64,000 nucleotides of DNA, taken from NCBI GenBank assembly GCA_029207755.1, contig JARCOQ010000002.1, forward strand, positions 84,408,087-84,472,086. The letters run 5' to 3'. The notes beneath the pieces are model-generated. The model saw only the letters and a list, made by a program, of their open reading frames with translations. It ran no database searches and was not told the DNA's origin. The translations under genes and the position numbers were made by a program. This DNA is from Chamaea fasciata (taxonomy: Eukaryota > Chordata > Aves > Passeriformes > Sylviidae). Positions 12,401 through 24,400 of this stretch are shown piece after piece; position 1 is the stretch's first letter; every line of letters begins with the position of its first letter.

Positions 12401-15400
12401 TACTATAGTCCATAAATGAATTTATTCACACCACCATAATTTTTAGTGCATTGCTAAGTCCATCATCCTGAGGGACATTAAAACTTGCATGTGTGTATTT
12501 TCAGTGTTGATGACATATTTCTTGATACTTTCATTCCTTGATTGACTAACAGCAGTTTCTTCAGCTGGCTGTTACAGAATTATTGAGATCTTCCTAGGCC
12601 TTGCAACCAATACAATTTCTTTCCTGCAGCCTGGATATTGTACTGTTCCCTCATATTATTTTCTACAAAGAGGAAAACTTTGGTCAGCCAGAAGATCAGC
12701 CACCTAAAATGTATTTGACTTGCTCAGTTGTTCCAGTGTATCTGAATACTGAACATGTGTTACTTTTAAACAAACAATACTGAAAAAAGTCCAATTATAG
12801 TTGTTTTAAGTGTGAAAAACAGAGTAGTTAAATTCTGATGTACAGCTGGATCTTCTTAGTTCCTAAACAGCATAAATCCAGCTGTTTCTTCTTTTTCTTG
12901 TGAATTAGTGGCACAGATAAATTGTGCCGTAGAGACTAATGCAGTTTAGATATGAAAACATTTCACTCTTTCAGTATATAACCAGATCATATGCTTTGGA
13001 TACATAACCTCAGTATGTAATTACAGTTGCACATTAATAAAAGGTCAGATTAATTTTATATGGTAAAGGCAGGATACTGCTATATAAAGCAGTAACAGGA
13101 TGGACCAGTGCATTAACAGGACAAGTTCTTAAGTGTACCTAAAAGCTTTTAAACTGGAAAAGCTATTTTTCTGGCTGAGGCAGATTTTTGTCTATTAAAT
13201 ATTTTCTTTGAGTTGTCCCCATGACTCCATTTTTCCTTTTTTTGCTTCCTCCAGACATACACGCCAAAACAAATCCCAGAGCCCTCATCAGCCCTGCACT
13301 GCAGGGAGAAGTCTGGATAAGATCCCCAGCCTAGCCAGTAAACACAATGTGATAAGCGGGTAACTGTCACTGTCACCCAAGGGCATCCTGGGTGCCCATT
13401 GCTGTCCTATTGGAAGGAAGGACTGAACATCAAAATCAGGTTTCTGCAGCAGTAAAGTAGGGCAGATGAATAAAGGAAAACATTTTAATAACTATGCATT
13501 ATTAATACCACTAGCAGGCTATTAAATCACCCATACAACAGGCATTTAATGAAGGGAAATATGTTGTTTGAACATTGTGTAATTGTCAAACTGACTCATC
13601 TGGCATGCTTTGCTTCTTGAGCTATGACAGTTTCGTGAGGTTGCCAGCAGAACTGAAAAGGTTGGCATTTCACTGTGGAGATTCAGAATCTTACAGCTGA
13701 AGCTACAAAGTCATGTTGGAGACAGCTAAATTCAGTCTGCTTTTTTGTGACAAATCTTTATACTGTCTTCATCTGTCTACCTGTTGGTTTCCCACTCTCT
13801 AAAGGCATTGTAATTTTCTTCCCCTCAACACTTCATCTTTTAGGGTATAAGACACAGCCCAATTATTGCAGACCTAAAATATTGTTTTTAATGGAACCTT
13901 TTGTCAGATTTAATAGCTAGTGCATTGTGAAAAGGCTAGTCACAAACCCCTTTGCATCTGCAATTTAACTTTAATTTGAAATTCAGCTTTAAAGGAATCA
14001 ATATTTAGCAGGTTTTTACAGTTTGACTAGGTCTGCTTATGTAAAGAAAACAAGCTGTTCCATTGCTGCATTTAGACTGAAAATGAATTTCCCGAGTTTT
14101 TAAGAAAGTGGAAGAAATAGGATTTATGTAGAGAATGTTAAACATTTTCCTAGCAAGAGAAGTCCTGAAGAAATTAAATACATTCCATGGAATCACTGAG
14201 TATATAAAATCCCAATGTAAGTGTCACCATGTGTCCTCTTGACAAGTTTCAAATTTTCAGAAATACCTGTAAAGATATTCTGACTTCCTAAGAAGTCAGC
14301 ATTTTTTCTCCAAGAAAAGCAGTGGACTAAAGCAATCTTGGCAAAATCAAAAAGTGATGTTAGGGGTTTGATGAAAGTCAGTTTCTTATTGAATCAAAGC
14401 CTTTCCCTTTCCCTTTCCCTTTCCCTTTCCCTTTCCCTTTCCCTTTCCCTTTCCCTTTCCCTTTCTCCCTTTCCCTTTCCCTTTCCCTTTTTTTTCTTTT
14501 CCTTTTTTTTTTTTTTCCATTTTGATATGACATAATATGGCAGAAGAGCTGAGCAAGGAGTGGATTTTACTCCTCCAGTGTATCTCAAGCATAATTTAGT
14601 ACTCTCCTGAAGCATAGTAAATTTATTAGAGCATGGGTCTGGGCTCCAGGTTAAGCACTACCTAGTAGCAAGACATCTGCTTTGAGTGAAAGCAGAAAGT
14701 TTTGTTTTGCTTTACTTTATTTTATGGGGACTTATCCTTAGAAATAGTCATGGCAAGTAAAATGTACGTTGTAGCAAAAGTATAACTGGTTGTTCAACAG
14801 AAATAATGTGACTGACATGAACAGAATTTAGCCCTGAACTTTGCCAACAGTTTTGTAAAATACTCAGGGGGACTTAGGTGCAATCAGTGAAATCTCTCCC
14901 CAGTTTTTATCAGCCAGAGTCAGTTGTTCAGATCTGTGGTGCACAAGGCATAAGTTTGGGACTTGCCGAGGTACCAGATAAAAAATGATACACACCTTCA
15001 GAAAATTTTAAAAATGCTCCCAGCTGCTTTTTGTGTATGACCAAGCTTGTTGATGTGCACAGAGCAATGATGAGAACAACACAGAAGTCAAGATTTCAGG
15101 GAGACTAGGGTACTGGAAAGTCTCATCTCAGATTGCAGTCTGTCTAGGCATGGAGCTTTTCATCTCTCTTGGTACTGGGACAGCTTTAATGCCCAGCAGT
15201 TCTGTAAGTGGGAAGTAAGATACACAAAATCAAACACACCAGATAACTGCTGCACAAAGGTCTGGGCCAGTTCGATGTTTCACCATATTTTGATCTTGTT
15301 TCTTGTGTCTTAACAGTGATGCAGAAGTTCAGTGTAAAAAAAAATTAAAGGTAGTGGTGGAGAATTTTTTTCCCATGGACTTTTACCAAGAAAAAGGAGT

Positions 15401-18400
15401 AAATCTGTGCACTGTAAAAGCAACAGTTTTGGCTTTAATTTCTGTCTAACTGGAGCTTCTCTTAGCTGCTAATACATGAGAACATCATCACAGTTTGTGT
15501 TTCAGTTGCTGCCAAAGTGTGAGTTATCAGCATTAAAAAGAGCAAAACTTTGATCATTGTGAAATCTTACATTAAATTTGTGCTTCTTTGTAACCACTGA
15601 AAGTAGTCACACAGAGGCTGTGTTTAATATGTTTGTTCTTTCATTTACCAAAAGGTATTTTCAAATCAAAACAGTGTAATCAGCTGTAATATACAGTGTA
15701 TATCTGCCCTTCCATTTCACAGGGAAGAGAGGGAGCAGTGTGATTTATTAATAAACCAAAGAACTTTTGCCATAAATCAGAATTCATCAGCTTTTTTTCC
15801 TTATGTAAACTACTGTTCTAATTGGATTTTCGCTCCCAGATATTATCTGAGTAAAGACCATAATCACATATTTCAAGTTAATTGTAACAGAACACAAAAC
15901 TGAGTCATAAATGAAAAGAAATCAACAAACAAAGGAGGGAGAAAGACGATATTGCATGGTACCAATGGAGAGGTCGGGTACGTTTAGTCCTCTCTGATCT
16001 TGCGAAGATCTTTCTTTTTTTGTGAGGACTTTAGAATTCTCTAGATTTAAGTACCTTTGTTTAATCTTTATTTGTGAAATGCAAACCTTGGTGGCAGGTT
16101 TTCTTTGCAGAAAGGGAATTCAGCTGTTCAACTGCTCTAGAAGATAATGTATCAAACCACACTTACTCTGCTAAGTTCAGCAGCCATACAAAGCCGCATT
16201 TGATTACACTGGGTTTTTTTATTAGGTGTCTGTAGGATTCCCTCAATGACATTCATGAAAGATGTTAGGATTTATTTCTTTTCTAACACCAGTGAATGAA
16301 AATTTGTGCTAAACTATATATATTATATATATTATAATAAGGAGAAATGTTTGCCATTCCATCCAATTTATAAATGCAGTTTAAACTACAGTGGTGAATG
16401 TTTGTAGATTTTTTTTTTCCTTTACCTTTTGTTTTTTTTTCTTCTGCCAAGGAACATACTGGGGCAAGGAAGGAAAATACCATCTTCTGGGACAGCAGAG
16501 CAGGTGTTATTTCTTGCTAAGGCTTGGGTTCTTGACTGCCAGCCTTGATGTAATTTAGGGAGTCTGATTCTCAGCAAAGCAGTCTCTACTCAGAGCTGTC
16601 CTTTGTTTTTATCCCATTTTTCCCCCCTTGTTTACAAGCTGAATTATGCACGTCAAAGTTTTTCTTTCCTCCAGTGGGCTGTAGCTGTCTCTAAGTGACA
16701 GCCCATTTTCACAGTTCTCTTTATCATCTCATGTTTCTTGAAAATACAGAAAAGGTTTTCAAAAGTCTCAGGCGTGGGTGGTTTGAATTGTCACCTATAT
16801 AGTTATATCTGTCTTTCTTCCAGCTGTAAGCAGTAGAAAAATGGAGGGTGTTGGTTTTGATGCTGACGTATCCTCTAGTTTCTTTTCTCTCTTACTCAAA
16901 ATCTGGTTTCTTTCATCAGAGTATAGTGCACATCAAAAAATCACAGAAACACCTGTGTGTTTCAGAGAAACTGGCAATAAGATTGTGTCTGTCCTGTGCT
17001 TACTGATTCTCAATCAACCATTCTCACAAGTTTATGCTTAAAAGTAGTGGTTGGGGTCTCCAGCAACTCAGCAAAAGCATTATAAAACATAACATATGAA
17101 GTGCTGTCACTGCTGAAATCTTAATAACATAATAATTCACAATTATTTCTTTTATTCAAATGTTATGCAAAGCAGCTTTATAAAAGTAGCCCTCATTGAG
17201 GGAGATAAACAACATTCTCTGCAGCACCAGGATCAGATATGTCTGCTTTCAAGGTGTAATTTGATCTAGCAAAGAAAGGAGAACCTTGATTTTTATTTAA
17301 CAAAATAAAGTAATTCTGCTGTGATATGATGTTTTTCCTCAAACACAACAAGGTGCTAACTACAAATAAACTTAAATAGTCAGCAACAATACCAATTTCA
17401 GAGTAATGAGCTAGACAATCAAGAAGGTTTTTAAGTGATAATTAAGAAAAAGTTATTCTGCTCTATGTGTGTAATTTACTGTAGTAGATTAATTTATCTT
17501 TGTTGGCATAAAGCAATTAAGAAGTCTTGCTAATATTTCAAAAGCTCATATTATCTTTTTGAAAATTAGCAGTGTATTGACTTATATTGTCCTAAATTTT
17601 CACTGACTTCACTGAACATGAAGGATAATGATAATATTTAAGGGTTTGAGATCTTCCAGGTAAATTTCATTTTTCCACTGCAGAACAAATTCATTTGGCA
17701 TCTTCCAGTTGCAAAACAGAAGCCATCCTTGTAAGGGGGATTTTGGGGGGCATATTTGGAATTTTTTTCCCAGGTCCCTTTGATTTTCAGTGTCAGTGGT
17801 CTGTATCTTTGCTTTCATCGCCTTTGGAAAAAAATGGACTTTATTATATTACAAAAACTAGAAAATAAATTGATTTTGGATATAATTTTCAAGTCTTTGC
17901 TCTAAATAATGAACACTCTTATTATTCCAGGACTCAGAATTTGACCCCTTGAAGTTCACCAGTGTGATTGAATGTGAGAAGCCAAACAATGACTTAAGTA
18001 GGTTTCGAGGTTACATGTGAGTATTTCATATTGTATCCTTCAGTATACACTCTTTTTCTCTAATATTGAATAAAAGAAATGCTTGTTGGCTTTGGGCTGT
18101 CTTCTGTTAGTTGAATCATCATCACATCTAAATAGGGCTGAATATTTGAGGCTCTTTCAGAGGATCCTCACTTTAAGGCGAGATGGGAACTTCATGTTTC
18201 CATTCCTTAGGATGGGTTTATTTGCGAACTTCAATCAGCTCATACAGAAATGAATGTATAAAACACTGCAGTTATGGGTGCTCTTCTCCTTCTCCATGGA
18301 TCAAAAAACCCATCTGGAAATGGGAAGAAATAGAAAACAGGTCCAAGAGAGGCAACAAACAAACACAATCTGTTGGACACTTTCATGAAGACGGGTCTGT

Positions 18401-21400
18401 TGGTTGTTTCTGTTAATATATGTGTCATGGAGGAAAGTCAGAAAGCAAAACTGATATTTCTCCAGCTATAGCACTGTTCCTTTCTTCTCATTCAGATAAA
18501 ATGAAATTATTGGCTCACACAATGGGTATGCTTGTGTGCATTACCACATCACCTATGCCCACTTGACTTAATTCTAAACAAACAGAACTGCATTAACAGG
18601 GTGCTCATCTCTGGCCAATCAGTCCAGCTCAGAAACCAGTGTTTTAGGATGTGCAAAGCACTTTGCTTCTTATGTAACCTGGTCTGTAGTACAAAGGTAT
18701 GTTGGTTGTGGTGGCTTAGGAGATGCACTCTTGCATGACTTATTTTTCTACAGTCTGTTTACCATGTGGAGAGTGAGAGCCCAGGATACATAATTTTTGC
18801 CCAAATTTTAATGACAGGAGTTAAACTGACACTAATTCTGTTTCAAATACAATGATTTATCACCCATGTTGATTAACAGTGATAAACAGTATTAAATTGT
18901 GTAAATGTCACAAGGTAAATTGCTGGAGCTCGGGGAGTTTTTTATAGTGATGCCATTTACCACCACAGTTACTACTCTCAGATGTCACAGATTGTGGAGG
19001 ACCTACTGTCAACTGGTGTAAATCAAGACAGTTTCTTTGAAACTACATCAGGTTGTTGTGTGGGAAAATGTATTCCTTTATTTAGCAGCACAAAGCCCTA
19101 CAGTTCATGTGGAAAAAAAAAAAAAAAGTTTAGTAGTAGACATTACTGCATGAGGGTATGTAATAGAGAGCCTGCTCTACTGCAGACATGCCATTTCCAG
19201 ATATGGAAATGGAAAGTTTGGCAGCTTTTTTAGCACACTTTATGTGCAAATCTTAGTCCTCGAAACATTGAGCAGAATAGTGTAGAAAATATGCATAAAT
19301 TTTTCTTCCATTATATATTTACTTATTTACTCCATGTGGAAAAGGCCTGTGCCATGTAAGTTACAGAATTGTCTGAATTACATAGCAGAAAATATGGTAA
19401 TACCTTTTTGATGACTATTGTTTAGTATTGATATTTAATCTTCTTTATATTTTAGAGTTTCACAAATGATGTGAATGTGTTTTGACACAAATTTTGAATC
19501 TGGCAGAAAGCATCAGGTGATTTCCAGCTCTTATCAGCTATGTTCCGAGATTTACAGGACCATGGGCCATTAAGGTTAGACAGTGAGGACCAACCCCTCA
19601 ACAAGTATACTCTCAGTCCCCTAATTTATCACAGGAGAGGGCTTTTTCCCCTCACTTTTTAGAGTTCCTTCATTAGTATAATGGAATCAGGAGTCTATTT
19701 CAAATCATACATTAACAAGATGAATAGCAATTAACACATCTGCATTGAAACATGTCATTGTCCCATCAAACTCAGATCTTTATTCTTGTTCAAAATTTTA
19801 CCAGTAGTTGCTGCTTGAAATAATGGATCAGATAGCTACCAGCCAATAATAGCTTGACTGAAAAGAAATGATACCAAAATATTTAAATAGGAATCCCATG
19901 AAATAATAGATTTTCAATAGATCCATGTGTAAAAGCTGTGCTGAAACATTACTACCAAAGTTTCCTAGACATTTTGACCACTTCGTAGGTTTCCAGTTTC
20001 AATTCAGATTTTTATTTTCCTGTACGAAATGTGGTCTTTGGTCTTAACATCTGTGCTGACAAATCTTCCAGAAAATAGAAATATTTGTGTGTGTATGTTG
20101 TAAACATGTAAAAAACTCTGTTCCCCAGTTTTCCTGAAACAAAATCACCATAGGTAGCCAATGTAGCACAGGCAGGCCAGCATAAAAGGAGACATGATAT
20201 TTTTAAAAAAAAAAAAAAGATACCACAGAATGCACTGAGAAGAACCTAGTCCTGTCAGGTGTAGCATGTACATTACTGCTTCTGAATTCTTCAGCTATGT
20301 TGCCACAATCTGCATTCAACACACTTCGGGTGTGCAGATGCACAGGCAGACTACCAGTTTTATTCAGGTGCTTCCTTTAATTCTCTTTTGCAGTCTCTGC
20401 ACCCCCAAATAACCCAAGTACATCCCCTCACTTTTACTTCCCCTATAAACATATTCTGTGTAAGAAGAATAGAGCAAAATCTAATGTTCCCCCGCCTGTA
20501 TGTGTCCAGCCAGATTATGTACAGTATGCATGGCAAACATTCAAAAATCCAATTCCAGGTTCCAAAAATAGCAATATTTGCTTTAAAATCTTGTTTGTAC
20601 CTTTTTGTGTGTACATGGGCAAGGGAAAAAGAGAAGTAGTTATTGGGATTCTGACTTTTCAGCTTTTTGAAAATAATAATTTTTTTCTTAGACAACAACA
20701 TAAAATTTTATCTGCTCATACCAAAATAAGTGTAGTTTGGAATTGTAAGAAGGAGGAGATAAATGCATGTGTGTATTTCTATCTCAAAGGTTGTCACAAG
20801 GTAACACAAATTAATATAAAATCATGTTACAATTTTTTAAAGAAAAAACAAATATAAATCTATAGTGATGTCTCTGTAGTATGCTATAGTAACAGCTCCA
20901 CTTCTGGAATAAAAAACCGAAGCAACCCAAACTAATTTTCATCAATTGAAAGTCAGTCAGGAAGTTTCTGACTGATAATGTTCACTGAGACGGTGTTTAA
21001 GCGTGTTTAAGATTGTTGAATATTTTCTTTGGGAGTGTCAAGCCTTGGAAAGTAATTCCAGCTCTACTATTTCCCTTGTAAGACACTCGGTAAACCAAAA
21101 AGTGAAAGAAAATACTCTCTTTTGAATACAGTTATCATTGGTTACCTTGTTATTTAATGCTAGTAAACACATAACAAGTTAAAACATAATAGAAAGCCGA
21201 AGTGAGCTACCATTAAGGTAGTTTTTGCATTGCTGTTTTAAACCTGAGGCTTACTTCTGTGTAAACACTTTCAGAATGCTGTAGCATAGTAGTAGTTAAC
21301 TGCAAATGATCTGCCCACTTTTCCTAATTTGTGGTGCATTTGTATTTTAGATGTGAAGATACCACATTTTTGCAGTGTCATCCATGTGAGAAATTGCAGA

Positions 21401-24400
21401 GAAAAAGAGCGTTGCACCTGCACTTACCAGTGCGTTTCCTCATGACTTAGCCTTTGCATTCCAAGCATCTGAGTGGCTTCAGCCAGACACTGTTTTAAAG
21501 AATGAAAAAGAAAATTTTCCCTCTTTGCCTGTAACTTACACTGGCCAGAATCCAGAAAGGGGAAAAACACACTGTTCAGCCTTTGTAAGAAGCTTCAGGT
21601 TTATAACTCTGCAGGGCTAGAAATGAGAACTAGGCTGTCTCTCAACCCAGACTCAAAGTTTACAGTTGGCAGGTTTGTTACCAAAGTGAGCAGTTTCATC
21701 TAACTCTAGTTTTCATTATTTTTTAATCCAGACCTTTAGTCTGTAATTTTTTCTTCCTTTTGTCATCAGTGCCCAACTGTTTTATGTGTATGTTGTGTTA
21801 CTGAGTTACTGGGAGTGACTGTGGACAAGAGGCAGATGATGAGTTTCCTCCAGCCTCTGCTGGCTTCTTCCAGATTTTGATTTCATCCATGTTTTCTAAA
21901 GGTCTGGTGAGCAACAGTTGAGTTCTCTGACTTCATTTGGATATGGAAAAGTAAAAAGCAGTATCAAATGAATGTAATGTGGTAAGAAGGCTCGGCCTGT
22001 GGGTGAGGACAGTAGATTGGGGTTTTAACACCGATAGGTTCACTTCAGATGTTGCACAATTGTTTTGGAGTTGTTTTGTAAGCTAAGATAGTAAGAAAAA
22101 ATATATAATTGTATAGAACAAATATGTAAGTAATTGTATATGAAGTTTGCCATATGCAATATACCTGGCACAGTCCACTGTTATGGTGAACTGTAAAAAA
22201 TTGATGAAGGTTATAAAACTATAAGCCAGATCAAGTATCACTTAAGTAGGTTTATCTCTAAAAAGTCGCATTTATTAACAGGAATCATAACTATCATTTG
22301 GATATTTTATTGGAAATTTAAACATTCTCGTGATTTATAAGAAAGCCTAATGTAGAATTTAGCCTTAAAAATCAGAGGAATAAGAGCATCCTGGTAGCAA
22401 TTTCAACAGTATGGAATCATTAAGAAATTATTTCCCATAGTTTAAGCACAGACAAATTGACACCTACTGACATTCTGCCAGAGCGATATTGGGTAGCCTC
22501 CCCAACTGATGGTGCTTTGGCAAAAGGTGAGACAGTGGGTTAAGGAGGTTTGCTGAAAAGAACAGAAGTAAAAGCTCTGTTCTTCAGTCTGAGACTGGCA
22601 GGGAGGATGGGCTGAGCAGGGGAAGTTCTCTCCTGACTAAAAAACCACCTTCAACTTTCCTGTGAGAATTGCAAATTTGATGTTAACTACTTCTTTCTTT
22701 CTCCGTTTCCGGTCTCTAGATAGATGTTATCACTGCTGCTGCTACCTCAGCAGTCAAACCCAATGCTTTTTCTTCATCCCTGCAGAGAAAAGATAAGCAT
22801 ACTTGTTGAAACACTAGTACTTCTCATATATATGTATATCTTTTGAGCAGAGGGTGGGTATAATATGTTGTGCTGAACAATATATTATTACATTATTAGA
22901 ATATATTACAATATTACAATATTGCAATATTACAATATTACAATATAATATTATATTATTACAACCTGAAAAAGGTTGTATATGTGTGTGCATATATACA
23001 CAGTTATATTCTGCTTACTAAAAGCATTGACTGTTGAGGTTTCTTAGCTTAACCAGCATTACAGAGTAATCTGTAAGTAGTCCTACTAGACTGGGACAAG
23101 TACAAAGAACTCACCAATGTGAACCTTCTCACAAATCTCAGGGTATTTTGTAAAGTTCCTAGGCCTGAGATCCTAGACGTACTTAAATTACAATGTTCGT
23201 CCTCATTTAGAAAAAGAGAAGAATCTAACAGGGAAAAGCATGAATATATAACCCTGATGTGAAGGCTTAGAAAATAGGAAGCAAATAAAAAGAGCTCCAC
23301 CTTTACATAAAAAGGACAGTTTTAAACCAGTTTGCAGGTTTCAGGGGACAGAGGATTTTAAGTGCTCAAATCCATGTAGACGTAAAATCTGGTGTTGCAG
23401 CAGCACAGTTTAATTTTAGTGTAGCATATTGAAAGTGTGATTGTTTTGGTGGTCTGAAAGTGAGGACAACATTTAAACCATCCAGACTTGCTTTAGTCTT
23501 TTCTGAGGCATTGAGGTACTTCGGTTGGTAAAAGGAGATTTTATTAATTAATTTGAAAGTTGTTTTTAAATTATTATTTGGCTTGTCTTTTTTACATCAT
23601 AAAAATTCTAATACAATTTTTAATTACTATTATTGTTTAGCATTTCCCTGTTATTTCTCATTCTGTATTTCTCTGTTAGCTGAAATTTCAGTCAGTCCAT
23701 GCACAGCAGATAATAAGTTGTAGTAGAACTGGGGCTTCATTCAATTTTTTCTCCTGAGTTTTGGTGTAAGTCAACAAGAATCCTCAGGGTCCAGGCCATT
23801 CTTAGATAGTTGGTGAGACAGTTCTGAAAATAATTTCTCTTGTTGTCACTGATGAACACATGGAATATTTTTCCTTTTCTTTTCACTGAACTGATGTGTC
23901 CTATCCCTGGCACATCTTCCTTAGTATCACTGCTTCGGAAGCACAGTCATTTCCCAATTTCACCGTATCTCTTTCTAGGATTTCTTTAGTAAGCACTAAG
24001 TATGTGAATAGTGGGTTAATTATATCCACTGCACAGCTGCTTTTAGGTGGACTGGATTAACTGTGATTGCTCAGTCAGTTTACACATGCACAGGAAGTCC
24101 AGTGCATTTTCCAAGCATTAGCTAGGCTGCACACATGCTGTCAATTTGGCCCACAGATCTCTAGTGAGCATTTGTCCAGGACATTTGTATGTCCAACAGC
24201 AACTGGTACTGCTCCAGCTGGGCTGCTACATGTCAGAGATCCGTGGGTAAGTAATCTCAGTTTTCAAAGTCCAACAGAAAACCTTCCCAGGAGGAAGATC
24301 TAATGAAATATTTTGCCATCAAATTGAAAAAAAACTTCTTAAACATTGAAGGTGTTTCCTGAGCTTGTTATATTACAAGTATGATTTAACAAGCTTAATG

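Larger units (their letters stand above)
404..17930 (+). other. ATP10A intron 1 of the window (17.5 kb)
   Basis: A long A/T-rich intron. It holds an antisense CR1 LINE fragment (9576-10675), an A/AAAC-rich tract (1101-1133), the CCCTTT array (14400-14490) and a TATA-rich palindromic patch (16315-16340). Short open frames occur on both strands (for example 1833-2039, 8308-8661, minus 4719-5108), but none has splice context, recognisable domains or coding-like composition. I see no exon or RNA gene in the rest. Confidence 0.85.

Noticed and set aside
14338..14615. Open frames of Ser-Leu, Lys-Gly and Glu-Arg repeats
   Set aside because: They are the six-frame reading of the CCCTTT array; no gene context.
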